Shown: piece after piece, positions 39,340 to 47,555 of the stretch
How positions within the stretch are numbered: position 1 is the stretch's first letter
Layout of the letters: each line of letters begins with the position of its first letter
Source of the DNA: Clostridium beijerinckii
GTDB lineage: Bacteria; Bacillota; Clostridia; Clostridiales; Clostridiaceae
Reading direction: 5' to 3'
Length of the DNA stretch: 64,000 nt
NCBI GenBank assembly: GCA_003129525.1
Contig: CP029329.1
Location: forward strand, 2,275,501-2,339,500
Notes under the pieces: model-generated
Database searches by the model: none
What the model was told of the DNA's origin: nothing
What the model saw: only the letters and a program-made list of their open reading frames with translations
Position numbers and translations under genes: made by a program

Positions 39340-39385
39340 AGAGGAAGTATATTTTGTTTATATAATAAAATATACTTCTCTTTTT
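39340..39385 (+). terminator. Terminator after rny
   Basis: GAGGAAGTATATTTT/AAAATATACTTCTC followed by five T. Confidence 0.88.
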
Positions 39386-39553
39386 ATATAAGGTGCATTC
39401 AAAAAAATAATGAGCAAGTATATGAATATATTTTACCCATTATTTTTTCACGTGGGTAAATGAAATATAATATGTAAATTTAATTTGTAACATCTATAAT
39501 GTTAATAATAATCAACTAAATGAAAAAAATTACAAATTTTACGAATTATAAGA

Positions 39554-39578
39554 AGGATTTTTAGAAAAGTTATAGAAT
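39554..39578 (+). promoter_or_regulatory. SigmaH-type promoter of spoVS
   Basis: AGGATTT (39554-39560), 13-bp spacer, AGAAT (39574-39578). This matches the SigmaH pattern RnAGGAWWW-N11-12-RnnGAAT in spacing and sequence. It lies 50 bp upstream of spoVS. Bacillus spoVS is SigmaH-controlled. Confidence 0.75.
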
Positions 39579-39628
39579 ATATCTAATGTAAACGATTTGC
39601 ATAATAAATTCTAGGAGGAATAACAAAA

Positions 39629-39889
39629 ATGGACGTATTAAAAGTATCAACAAAATCAAATCCTAATTCTGTAGCAGGTGCACTCGCAGCAATAATAAAA
39701 GAAAAGAACATTGCAGAAATGCAAGCAGTGGGAGCAGGTGCGATAAATCAAGCTGTTAAGGCAATTGCTATAGCGAGAGGGTTTATAGCTCCCAGTGGAA
39801 AGGATATAGTTTGTGTACCGGCATTTACAGATATAATAATAGATGGAGAAGAAAGAACAGCTATAAAATTAATAGTACAACCTAGATAA
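39629..39889 (+). CDS. spoVS: Stage V sporulation protein S
   Basis: The 86-aa protein is a near-complete match to the very conserved SpoVS family (Alba-like fold): DVLKVSTKSNPNSVAGALAA, QAVGAGAINQAVKAIAIARG and the C-terminal AIKLIVQPR. In Bacillus it affects septation, coat assembly and timing of sporulation. RBS AGGAGG; preceded by the SigmaH-type promoter at 39554-39578. Adjacent to rny as in other Clostridia. Confidence 0.97.
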   Translation: MDVLKVSTKSNPNSVAGALAAIIKEKNIAEMQAVGAGAINQAVKAIAIARGFIAPSGKDIVCVPAFTDIIIDGEERTAIKLIVQPR

Positions 39890-40012
39890 ATAAATTTATT
39901 TTCAAATTAATGAAGAACTAGTGATATTTAAGTTGAAATTATTTATAAAAACGATTATACTATAATAGTTAAATGCTATATTTATTTAATTTTTTGTAAA
40001 GAGGTGTATAAT

Positions 40013-40273
40013 ATGATAGCAAAAGAAGTTTCCGTAAAAAATTCATCTGGTCTTCATGCTAGACCAGCAACATTATTAGTTAAAAAGGCTTCATCATTTA
40101 AATCTGACGTTAGTATAGAATATAACGGTAAGAAAGCAAATGTTAAAAGCTTAATCGGAGTATTATCTTTAGCAGTAACTAAAGATGCTTTAATTAAAGT
40201 TGTAGCTTCAGGAGATGACGAAGCTTTAGCAGTTGAAGAAATTGTAAAATTAGTTCAAACTTTAGAAGACTAA
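40013..40273 (+). CDS. ptsH: Phosphocarrier protein HPr
   Basis: This 86-aa PTS phosphocarrier has the His15 site in SSGLHARPATLLV and the regulatory Ser46 in KSLIGVLSL, the target of HPr kinase in Firmicutes. It passes phosphate from EI to sugar-specific EIIA proteins and, when Ser46-phosphorylated, works with CcpA. It starts at ATG 40013 behind GAGGTG; GTG 40004 would overlap the RBS. No ptsI follows, which is usual in Clostridium. Confidence 0.97.
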   Translation: MIAKEVSVKNSSGLHARPATLLVKKASSFKSDVSIEYNGKKANVKSLIGVLSLAVTKDALIKVVASGDDEALAVEEIVKLVQTLED

Positions 40274-40282
40274 TATACAAGT

Positions 40283-40316
40283 AAGGTTCCATATTTTTAA
40301 TATGGAACCTTTTTCT
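40283..40316 (+). terminator. Terminator after ptsH
   Basis: AAGGTTCCATATT-TTT-AATATGGAACCTT followed by a T-run; 13-bp stem. Confidence 0.92.
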
Positions 40317-40337
40317 TTTGAATCAAGTAAAATTTTA

Positions 40338-40381
40338 TTCGAATCGGGTTTAATCCCTATCTGAATCTTAGCTGAACTTAT
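40338..40381 (+). repeat. Fragment of the IS-end-like structured repeat
   Basis: Bases 40359-40381 match 57348-57370 at 22 of 23 positions. The preceding bases fold into the same kind of GGG/CCC-cored hairpin as at 57325-57354. No gene here. Confidence 0.55.
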
Positions 40382-40439
40382 CATAAAAATATTTTAATAG
40401 TATTAGTATATCTATTTTCTGCACATTCTTAGTAAATAT

Positions 40440-40658
40440 TTAATTTTCATCAACAATTAAATTGCATCTGAATAATAACATAACTAAATTTATAGCAGCA
40501 AAGAATATAAGAATATAGATCACTCTTTCTATTAATGGACTATTTAAAGAAATTATGTTTAATAAGTTTAGGTCGAATAATCCTATTGTTCCCCAATTTA
40601 TAGATCCTATAAAAACTAGCAAAAAAGAAAGCTTATCGAAAATATTTAGTTTACACAC
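40440..40658 (-). CDS. DUF378 family small membrane protein (YuzA-like)
   Basis: The 72-aa protein has two hydrophobic helices and the family motif FIGSINWGTIGLFDLNLL, then a second helix with YILIFFAAINLVML. DUF378 proteins are small membrane proteins of unknown function. GTG start at 40658, 7 nt after TGGAGTG. Confidence 0.82.
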   Translation of the reverse strand: MCKLNIFDKLSFLLVFIGSINWGTIGLFDLNLLNIISLNSPLIERVIYILIFFAAINLVMLLFRCNLIVDEN

Positions 40659-40950
40659 AGTTTTTCACTCCAATCTTTTATATAAATATTAGGCATATGA
40701 AAGAAAATAACAGTCCAAAGATGAAAATCTATATTTTTAAATGTGTCTTATTATATTTATATGAATATAAGAGACAATAATAACAAAAAGTTAAACTTTA
40801 ATTTGTGAATAATTTGGGAACATGAAATAAAATATCATAACATACAGCTAAATATATTGGTCTATTATTTCTTATACTGTAACTTTAAAAGAAAAATGAA
40901 ATATAGATTATCATAAAATAAAATTTTAATAGGCAAAAATGAAAAAAATA

Positions 40951-40959
40951 TGATATAAT
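40951..40959 (+). promoter_or_regulatory. Extended -10 promoter of purB
   Basis: TGATATAAT is a perfect extended -10 (TGnTATAAT), 51 bp upstream of the purB start. No convincing -35. The rest of the 40659-41009 gap is AT-rich with nothing else recognised. Confidence 0.55.
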
Positions 40960-41009
40960 ACGAATATTGAAACAAAAAGCTTAAAATATATTCGTGTGGA
41001 GGTTTTTTA

Positions 41010-42440
41010 ATGAGAAATTTATACAGCACACCTTTAAATTCAAGGTATGCATCTAAAGAAATGAGTTTCATTTTTTCAGATGACATGAAATTTACAACAT
41101 GGAGAAAATTATGGGTAGCTCTTGCAGAGGGTGAAAAAGAATTAGGATTAAATATAACAGATGAGCAAATAAAAGAACTTAAAGAACATATAAATGATAT
41201 AAACTATGAAGAAGCAGCAAAACGAGAAAAAGAAGTGAGACATGATGTAATGAGTCATGTATATGCATATGGTCTTCAATGTCCATCTGCTAAGGGAATT
41301 ATTCATCTAGGTGCTACATCGTGCTATGTTGGAGATAACACTGATGTTATAATAATGAGAGATGCTTTAAATTTGATAAAGAATAAAATTGTTACTGTTT
41401 TAAATCATTTGAAAAACTTTGCATTAGAATATAAAGATATGCCAACACTTGGTTTTACGCATTTTCAACCAGCTCAATTAACTACAGTAGGTAAAAGAGC
41501 TACATTATGGATGCAAGATTTAGTAATGGATATTGAAAATATAGATTTTGTAATATCAAAATTAAAGCTTCTAGGTGTTAAAGGAACTACTGGAACACAA
41601 GCAAGTTTTATGGAACTTTTTGATGGTGATGAAAGTAAAGTTAAGATATTAGATAAAATGGTAGCAGAGAAAATGGGATTTGATAAAAGCTTTGGAGTTA
41701 CAGGTCAAACTTATCCAAGAAAGCTTGATTCAATAGTTTTAAATACTTTATCAGAAATTGCTCAAAGTGCTTACAAATTCAGTAATGATTTAAGATTACT
41801 TCAAAGTATGAAGGAAATGGAAGAACCATTTGAAAAGAATCAAATAGGATCATCAGCTATGGCATATAAGAGAAATCCTATGAGAAGTGAAAGAATAAGT
41901 GCATTAGCTAGATATGTAATAGTAGATTCATTAAATCCAGCAATAACTGCAGGAACTCAATGGTTTGAAAGAACTTTAGATGATTCAGCTAATAAGAGAT
42001 TATCTGTTGCTGAAGGATTCTTAGCATTAGATGGAGTATTAAATCTGTACATAAATATTTCTGAAAACATGGTAGTATACGAGAAGGTAATAGCTTCTCA
42101 TGTATTAAATGAGTTACCATTTATGGCTACTGAAAATATAATGATGGAAGCTGTAAAAAGAGGTAAGGATAGACAAGAGTTACATGAAAATATTAGAGTT
42201 CACTCAATGGCAGCAGCTCAAAGAGTAAAGGGTGAAGGTTTAGATAACGACTTAATAGATAGAATCATAAATGATGGTTCATTTGGTCTTACTAAGGAAG
42301 AAATCTTAGGTATTATTGATCCTACTAAGTTTGTTGGAAGATCACCAAGCCAAGTTACAGAATTTATTGATGAATATGTGGATCCAATTATAAATGATAA
42401 TAAAGATGCATTAAAAATTAAGAGTGAGATAACTGTTTAA
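41010..42440 (+). CDS. purB: Adenylosuccinate lyase
   Basis: This 476-aa fumarase/aspartase-superfamily enzyme acts twice in purine synthesis (SAICAR to AICAR, and adenylosuccinate to AMP). It has the superfamily signature GSSAMAYKRNPMRSE (about 290), LGATSCYVGDN near residue 95, and THFQPAQ. RBS GGAGG. It stands alone, away from other pur genes. Confidence 0.96.
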   Translation: MRNLYSTPLNSRYASKEMSFIFSDDMKFTTWRKLWVALAEGEKELGLNITDEQIKELKEHINDINYEEAAKREKEVRHDVMSHVYAYGLQCPSAKGIIHLGATSCYVGDNTDVIIMRDALNLIKNKIVTVLNHLKNFALEYKDMPTLGFTHFQPAQLTTVGKRATLWMQDLVMDIENIDFVISKLKLLGVKGTTGTQASFMELFDGDESKVKILDKMVAEKMGFDKSFGVTGQTYPRKLDSIVLNTLSEIAQSAYKFSNDLRLLQSMKEMEEPFEKNQIGSSAMAYKRNPMRSERISALARYVIVDSLNPAITAGTQWFERTLDDSANKRLSVAEGFLALDGVLNLYINISENMVVYEKVIASHVLNELPFMATENIMMEAVKRGKDRQELHENIRVHSMAAAQRVKGEGLDNDLIDRIINDGSFGLTKEEILGIIDPTKFVGRSPSQVTEFIDEYVDPIINDNKDALKIKSEITV

Positions 42441-42550
42441 TATTTTAATGAGTTTGCTAATATATCTAAAAGAATAACATTTTGATTCAATAATATAGAT
42501 ACTCAAACTTAAAATTTCAATTATACTGTTAAATACATACAAAATAGAAA

Positions 42551-42597
42551 TAAAGGGTACTCTTTTGCGAAGTGTTGCATGAGAGTACCCTTTATTT
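42551..42597 (+). terminator. Bidirectional terminator between purB and the amidase gene
   Basis: Perfect 12-bp stem AAAGGGTACTCT (42552-42563)/AGAGTACCCTTT (42582-42593), A-run before and T-rich after. It serves the converging genes on both strands. Confidence 0.88.
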
Positions 42598-42609
42598 TGA
42601 CATGCCATA

Positions 42610-43593
42610 TTAGTTTATTTTTAATGCTCTAAGCGTTGGGTACCTATTTGGGAAGATTTCACTAAGTGGATAATTTAATTTATTATAACTATGACAACAA
42701 TAAAGATAATCATTATTTGGAAGTTCGTAAGTAATAAATCCATTATGAAAAAATCTTCCGATTTGAGGCGTATAAAATTGAATTAAGCATCCTTTAGATA
42801 ATGAAGTTTCATTAGGGAGTTTAGTGGCTAATTTGTTTGTTGTTAGGTATAAATAAATATCTTCAACTCTAATCCAAGAGTTAGTATAGGGGCTCCAAGC
42901 TTTAGTTTGCTTAACTCCACCTGCATAAAGGATTTGAGAAATAAAATTTGTACAGTCACCGCCAATATCTTCAAAAGATTTATAATTAGGATTTGGGTTT
43001 AATGCAAAAGTTTCTGCATAATTACAAGCCTCTGAGATATTAAAGTTTGACTCTTTACGTTGACTACTATTATTAGCGGAAAAGAAACTAGAGGTCATAA
43101 AAACTTCATAAAATAAGTCGATTGAAGAAAGTTTATTCGTGCTTAAACTTTGTTTTTTAGAAAAAATCAAATTGTCTATATGAGATAAGTCAGTTTTTAA
43201 TGCATAGTTATATAAAAGTGGATTTTCTTCATTTTCAATTAAATACTGAAATTTAAATTTGTTGTGTAAGTATTCCAAAATTACAATATATTCTTGGATG
43301 CTAGTAGAACATATGTTATTTGGAGAATTTTCTACTATAAAATAAATCTTTAAATTAATTTTTAGTTTAATAAAATTAGAGTTTTGATCTAATATCTCAT
43401 AGATATAGTCAAATTGAAAGTTTTTAAATGAAGAATTCAGTTTTTTTCTCCATTTAAAATTAAATAGTTTCTTTAAATATATTTCTTCAAGTATAGGATA
43501 ATCCAAATCACAAATTTCATTTGAAAATAAATTTAGGTTTTCGTAGGGAGTAGATATGAGAAGACATAAATTATATAAACTTTTTGATAGCAT
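42610..43593 (-). CDS. Amidase-domain protein (Amidase_6-like)
   Basis: The 327-aa protein has a C-terminal half (about 185-327) matching the putative amidase domain family. It carries ACNYAETFALNPNPNY, the likely nucleophile Cys in GGDCTNFISQILYAGG and a candidate His in RFFHNGFITYE. The N-terminal half (about 1-175) is Asn/Lys/Ile/Phe-rich, unrecognised and resembles a NTF2-like or lead domain. No convincing signal peptide, which is odd for a wall-acting enzyme. Converges with purB. Confidence 0.8.
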   Translation of the reverse strand: MLSKSLYNLCLLISTPYENLNLFSNEICDLDYPILEEIYLKKLFNFKWRKKLNSSFKNFQFDYIYEILDQNSNFIKLKINLKIYFIVENSPNNICSTSIQEYIVILEYLHNKFKFQYLIENEENPLLYNYALKTDLSHIDNLIFSKKQSLSTNKLSSIDLFYEVFMTSSFFSANNSSQRKESNFNISEACNYAETFALNPNPNYKSFEDIGGDCTNFISQILYAGGVKQTKAWSPYTNSWIRVEDIYLYLTTNKLATKLPNETSLSKGCLIQFYTPQIGRFFHNGFITYELPNNDYLYCCHSYNKLNYPLSEIFPNRYPTLRALKIN

Positions 43594-43941
43594 ATATATA
43601 TTTCCTATTATAAATTAATCATTAATATATGTTTATTAATAACATTATAAAAATATATCAAAACAAGAATATAAAATATATGATAAAAAACATAATATTA
43701 GTCGAATTTAAGGATAATAAAAAAACAAGAATCATAAAAATTAATAAGTAGATATATTTGTAAATAATATGATATAATATAACGTGACTGAATTCATAAA
43801 GACAATATGTAATATTTTTCATACATAAATATGATTAATTTAGAGCAAAAAATATAAGTTTGGTTAATATAATTGTGAATAGTAATTATTATGTATAAAA
43901 TCAAATTTGTTAAAGATTTTTATAAAGGAGCTATGTAAGAA
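43594..43941. promoter_or_regulatory. Divergent gap with an extended -10 promoter
   Basis: 348 bp, about 80% AT, between divergent genes. TGATATAAT at 43770-43778 is an extended -10 pointing toward the DUF6398 gene, with a 5' UTR of roughly 155 nt. Nothing else recognised. Confidence 0.4.
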
Positions 43942-45171
43942 ATGCAAGAATCATCTAACGTAATAGCTGGCAAATATGAAGAAATAATTGAAAAGATAAA
44001 GAATTTTTCGAGTGAATATCTTAATGAAGAATATAAGAATATTTGTGTTATGGCTGCAGAGACATTATTTTTAAATAATGAAGAACAATTTAAAAAGGGA
44101 AAAAGCTTTTCATGGGCAGCAGGAATAGTGCATGCTATAGGAACTATAAATAATTTGTTTGATTCAAAGGAAGAACCATATATTAAAGCGACTGATTTAT
44201 ATAAGGCGTTTGGTGTTAGTAGTAGTACGGGCTCTAGTAAATCAAAAGAAATAAAAAGTTTATTGGATTTATCAAAAGAAAACAAACAATGGATAATAGG
44301 TGAAGGTAAAAATAACGAATCTTCAAAGAAACATACGCTAGACGAAAAAGAAGAAGCAGCAGTAACAGTTGAAGATATGGTAAAAGAAAAGAAAGAACCT
44401 TTTAAATTTGTAGTTAATAAAAATTTTATAGTAGCACAAAGAATTATAGATTATGCATGGAAACAAAAAAATTATAAGAATAAAGCAAAATATGCAAATG
44501 AAGCATTAGGAATATATGAAGATTGTGCAGATGCGTATATTATTTTATCAAGAGATTCAAGCTTAAATAATATTGAAAAGAAGGCTCTTTTAGAAAAGGC
44601 AGTCAAGGCAGCACAAAATCTATTAAGAATAGATAATTTAGAAAATGCAGAGCCAGAACTATTTAAATTAAAAATAGCAAAACCTCTTTTTGGTGCTAAA
44701 TACTGTTTAGCAATTCATTTGTGGAAAAATGGAGAAAAAGACGTAGCAATAGAAAATGCTTTTGAGATTTTAAAATATAATGAGCATGATAATCTAATGA
44801 TTAGAAATTTATTAGTAAATTGGCTTTTAATTGAAGAAAAATATGAACAATTAAAGGATTTGTTAGAAAAGTATGAAAAAGATAATTTAGCAGCTATAAA
44901 CTATAGTAGAGTTGCATTGTTATATAAAACTAATAAAATTAAAGAAGCAGAAAATGCATTAAGAAGAGCATATAAGAGAAATCCATTCGTAGTGCCTTAT
45001 ATACTAAAGCAAAAGAGGGTTCCAAGTACATTGCCACATATGTTCAAACTTGGTAGTGAAGAAGAAGCTATAAAATATTTTAGCTTGGGATTTGAAGTTT
45101 GGAATGATCCTAAAATCATTCAATGGATTAAAGAAAAGAAAAATGATTTTGATATAATAAATTTTAAATAA
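43942..45171 (+). CDS. DUF6398 domain protein with TPR-like C-terminal region
   Basis: The 409-aa protein begins with a DUF6398-like domain (about 5-115). It shows LNEEYKNICVMAAETLFLN, SFSWAAGIVHAIGTINNLFD and a helix-turn-helix-looking KATDLYKAFGVSSSTGSSKSKEI. An acidic linker follows, then tetratricopeptide-like helices (about 155-340) beginning KNKAKYANEALGIYEDCADAYI. No catalytic motif. The HTH-like segment hints at nucleic-acid binding, but function is unknown. It lies just before the FMN riboswitch. Confidence 0.7.
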   Translation: MQESSNVIAGKYEEIIEKIKNFSSEYLNEEYKNICVMAAETLFLNNEEQFKKGKSFSWAAGIVHAIGTINNLFDSKEEPYIKATDLYKAFGVSSSTGSSKSKEIKSLLDLSKENKQWIIGEGKNNESSKKHTLDEKEEAAVTVEDMVKEKKEPFKFVVNKNFIVAQRIIDYAWKQKNYKNKAKYANEALGIYEDCADAYIILSRDSSLNNIEKKALLEKAVKAAQNLLRIDNLENAEPELFKLKIAKPLFGAKYCLAIHLWKNGEKDVAIENAFEILKYNEHDNLMIRNLLVNWLLIEEKYEQLKDLLEKYEKDNLAAINYSRVALLYKTNKIKEAENALRRAYKRNPFVVPYILKQKRVPSTLPHMFKLGSEEEAIKYFSLGFEVWNDPKIIQWIKEKKNDFDIINFK

Positions 45172-45174
45172 AAC

Positions 45175-45203
45175 TTTACACTAATATAATTATGTGATAA
45201 TAT
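45175..45203 (+). promoter_or_regulatory. Promoter of the riboflavin operon
   Basis: TTTACA (45175-45180), 17 bp, TAATAT (45198-45203) with TG at 45195-45196. Transcription would begin just before the FMN riboswitch. Confidence 0.7.
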
Positions 45204-45222
45204 GATGTTAAATTTAATAAAG

Positions 45223-45333
45223 TGTCTTCAGGGTTGGGTGAAATTCCCTATCGGCGGTAAAGCCCGCAAGCTTAAATAGCAGATTCGGTTAAATTCCGAA
45301 GCCGACAGTATAGTCTGGATGAAAGAAGATAGT
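45223..45333 (+). promoter_or_regulatory. FMN riboswitch (RFN element)
   Basis: The highly conserved RFN core is readable: CTTCAGGG..GGGTGAAATTCCC, CGGCGGTAAAGCCCGC, GATTCGGTTAAATTCCGAA.., GCCGACAGTATAGTCTGGATG and AAAGAAGAT (written here in pieces). It lies 5' of ribD and is followed by a terminator at 45394-45425. FMN binding is expected to favour termination. Confidence 0.97.
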
Positions 45334-45393
45334 AATTAATATAAATTATATTTAAAATTAAAATTTTAAATTATTCTATTAATTTGTATTTGT

Positions 45394-45425
45394 GCCCTGG
45401 ATTTTAAAAAAATTCAGGGCTTTTT
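45394..45425 (+). terminator. Riboswitch-controlled terminator
   Basis: GCCCTGGATTT/AAATTCAGGGC (11 bp, one G-T) followed by TTTTTGATTTT, 60 nt after the RFN element. Confidence 0.88.
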
Positions 45426-45570
45426 GATTTTAAAAAATAATAAATTAAAGTATATAGTTAAAAGATTATATAAAGCAAACAAAAATTTATTTATTTTTAT
45501 ATGATAATAAACAGTAAAACAAATTATTTTGAAATTTTAATTGTAAATAAAATTAATGATTACGGTTACA

Positions 45571-45609
45571 AAAAAGACTCTGAAGATTTTCAAACTTCAG
45601 AGTCTTTTT
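45571..45609 (+). terminator. Second terminator-like hairpin before ribD
   Basis: 15-bp perfect stem AAAAAGACTCTGAAG (45571-45585)/CTTCAGAGTCTTTTT (45595-45609). Symmetric A- and T-runs make it look bidirectional. No gene lies between it and the riboswitch terminator. Confidence 0.8.
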
Positions 45610-45661
45610 GAATTTAGAAATTTATAATGGGCAAAATATATATATAGGGAGATGATAATTC

Positions 45662-46744
45662 TTGGATGAGAAATATATGGATAAAGCCTTAGAATTAGCT
45701 AAGAAGGGAATAGGAAAAGTAAATCCTAATCCATTAGTGGGAGCTGTTATAGTTAAGGACGGTGAAATAATAGGAGAAGGGTACCATGAATGTTATGGAA
45801 AAGCACATGCGGAGAGAAATGCAGTAAAAAATGCAATTAAATCAGTAGAAGGAAGTACAATTTATGTTACTTTAGAACCTTGTGCTCATTATGGGAAAAC
45901 ACCTCCATGCGTAGATTTAATAATTGAAAAGAAATTCAAAAAAGTTGTAATAGGGATGTTAGATCCCAATGAAAAAGTTGCAGGAAAAAGTATTGAGAAA
46001 TTAAAAAAACATGGGATTGAAGTTGTGATTGGTGTTAAAGAAGAAGAATGTAAAAAGATGAATGAGATATTTATAAAATATATTACATCAAAAATCCCAT
46101 TTGTAATTTTAAAAAGTGGCATGTCTCTTGACGGGAAAATAGCAACCTATAGTGGAGAATCTAAATGGATTACGTCTAAAGAATCTAGAGAGGACTCACA
46201 AAATTTAAGAAATAGATTGAATTCAATTATGGTAGGAGTAAATACAGTTATTGCTGATGACCCAGAGCTTACATGCAGAATTAATAATGATAAAAATTTA
46301 ATAAGAATTGTTGTAGATACTAATCTTAGAATTCCTTTAGATTCAAAGGTTGTTAAAAACAATGATAAACAAACTATTGTTGCAACTACATTAAGCTCAG
46401 ATGGAAAAAAGAAAAAAGCTTTAAGAGATTTAGGCATTAAAGTTATAGAAGTCTCTGAAAAAGATGACAGAGTAAATTTAAAGGAACTTGTAAAGAAGAT
46501 TGGTCAAGAGGGTATAGATTCAATACTTATTGAGGGTGGTGGAACATTAAACTTTTCTGCATTAGAAGAAAATATAGTAGATAAAGTGATTTTTTATATA
46601 GCTCCTAAAATATTAGGTGGAGAAGACAGTAAAAGTAGTATAGCAGGAAGAGGATTTTCAACATTAGATCAGTCAGTTAACTTGAAGAATATTAGTTATA
46701 GAAAAATAGGTGATGATTTAGTAGTAGAAGGATATATAGAATGA
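45662..46744 (+). CDS. ribD: Bifunctional diaminohydroxyphosphoribosylaminopyrimidine deaminase/reductase
   Basis: The 360-aa protein performs steps 2 and 3 of riboflavin synthesis. The N-terminal zinc deaminase has HAERNAV and TLEPCAHYGKTPPC. The C-terminal DHFR-like reductase starts near residue 150 (ILKSGMSLDGKIAT, SKWITSKESR, ILIEGGGTLN). TTG start at 45662 behind GGGAGATG; ATG 45677 is the alternative. First of four rib genes behind the FMN riboswitch. Confidence 0.96.
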   Translation: MDEKYMDKALELAKKGIGKVNPNPLVGAVIVKDGEIIGEGYHECYGKAHAERNAVKNAIKSVEGSTIYVTLEPCAHYGKTPPCVDLIIEKKFKKVVIGMLDPNEKVAGKSIEKLKKHGIEVVIGVKEEECKKMNEIFIKYITSKIPFVILKSGMSLDGKIATYSGESKWITSKESREDSQNLRNRLNSIMVGVNTVIADDPELTCRINNDKNLIRIVVDTNLRIPLDSKVVKNNDKQTIVATTLSSDGKKKKALRDLGIKVIEVSEKDDRVNLKELVKKIGQEGIDSILIEGGGTLNFSALEENIVDKVIFYIAPKILGGEDSKSSIAGRGFSTLDQSVNLKNISYRKIGDDLVVEGYIE

Positions 46745-46802
46745 TTTTAGATAAAACAATAGATTAAAATATAAAAAATAATTTTTTGAAGAAGGAGAAA
46801 AA

Positions 46803-47456
46803 ATGTTTACTGGAATTATTGAAGAAGTTGGAATATTGGAAGAACTTAGTACAGGTAACAGTTTTGGAGTAATGAAAATCAAATGTAGTAAAGTTTTAGA
46901 AGACACTAAAATAGGCGATAGTATAGCTACAAATGGAGTTTGTCTAACAGTTAAAGAGAAAGATTCATATTCATTTAAAGCAGAAGTAATGGGAGAAACT
47001 TTAGCTAAAAGTAATTTAGGAAGCTTGAAAGCTGGTAATAAATTAAATCTTGAAAGAGCATTAAGATTTAGTGATAGACTTGGTGGACATATTGTAAGTG
47101 GACATATAGATGGAGTTGGTACAATAGTGTCAATACAAAGAGAACAAGATGGAACCTGGTTTACCATTTCTGCATCAAATGATGTTTTAAAGTACATTAT
47201 ATATAAAGGTTCCATTGGAATAGATGGAGTAAGTTTAACTGTTGCTGATGTTAATGATGAAGTATTTAAAGTTTCAGTTATACCACATACTTTAGAGAAT
47301 ACTATTCTTGTAAATAAAAAAGTTAATTCTAAGGTTAATTTAGAGTGTGATCTAGTTGGAAAGTATATAGAAAAATTATTTGCGCCAAAAGCTGAAAAAG
47401 AAGAAGTGGAAAAAAGTCATATAAATATGGAGTTCTTAAGAGATAATGGGTTTTAA
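46803..47456 (+). CDS. ribE: Riboflavin synthase alpha chain
   Basis: The 217-aa protein consists of two tandem lumazine-binding barrels. The first begins MFTGIIEEVG; the second contains GGHIVSGHIDGVG. NGVCLTV and DGVSLTV are the repeated motifs. It dismutates two dimethylribityllumazine molecules to riboflavin. RBS AAGGAG, 58 bp after ribD. Confidence 0.97.
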   Translation: MFTGIIEEVGILEELSTGNSFGVMKIKCSKVLEDTKIGDSIATNGVCLTVKEKDSYSFKAEVMGETLAKSNLGSLKAGNKLNLERALRFSDRLGGHIVSGHIDGVGTIVSIQREQDGTWFTISASNDVLKYIIYKGSIGIDGVSLTVADVNDEVFKVSVIPHTLENTILVNKKVNSKVNLECDLVGKYIEKLFAPKAEKEEVEKSHINMEFLRDNGF

Positions 47457-47555
47457 GTGAGGCATTTTAATAGTAATAAATTAGATTATATAGGTACTGA
47501 TAGTATAAGAAATTTTGAATACAGTATAAATATTAAAAATTAAGGGGATAAAAAG

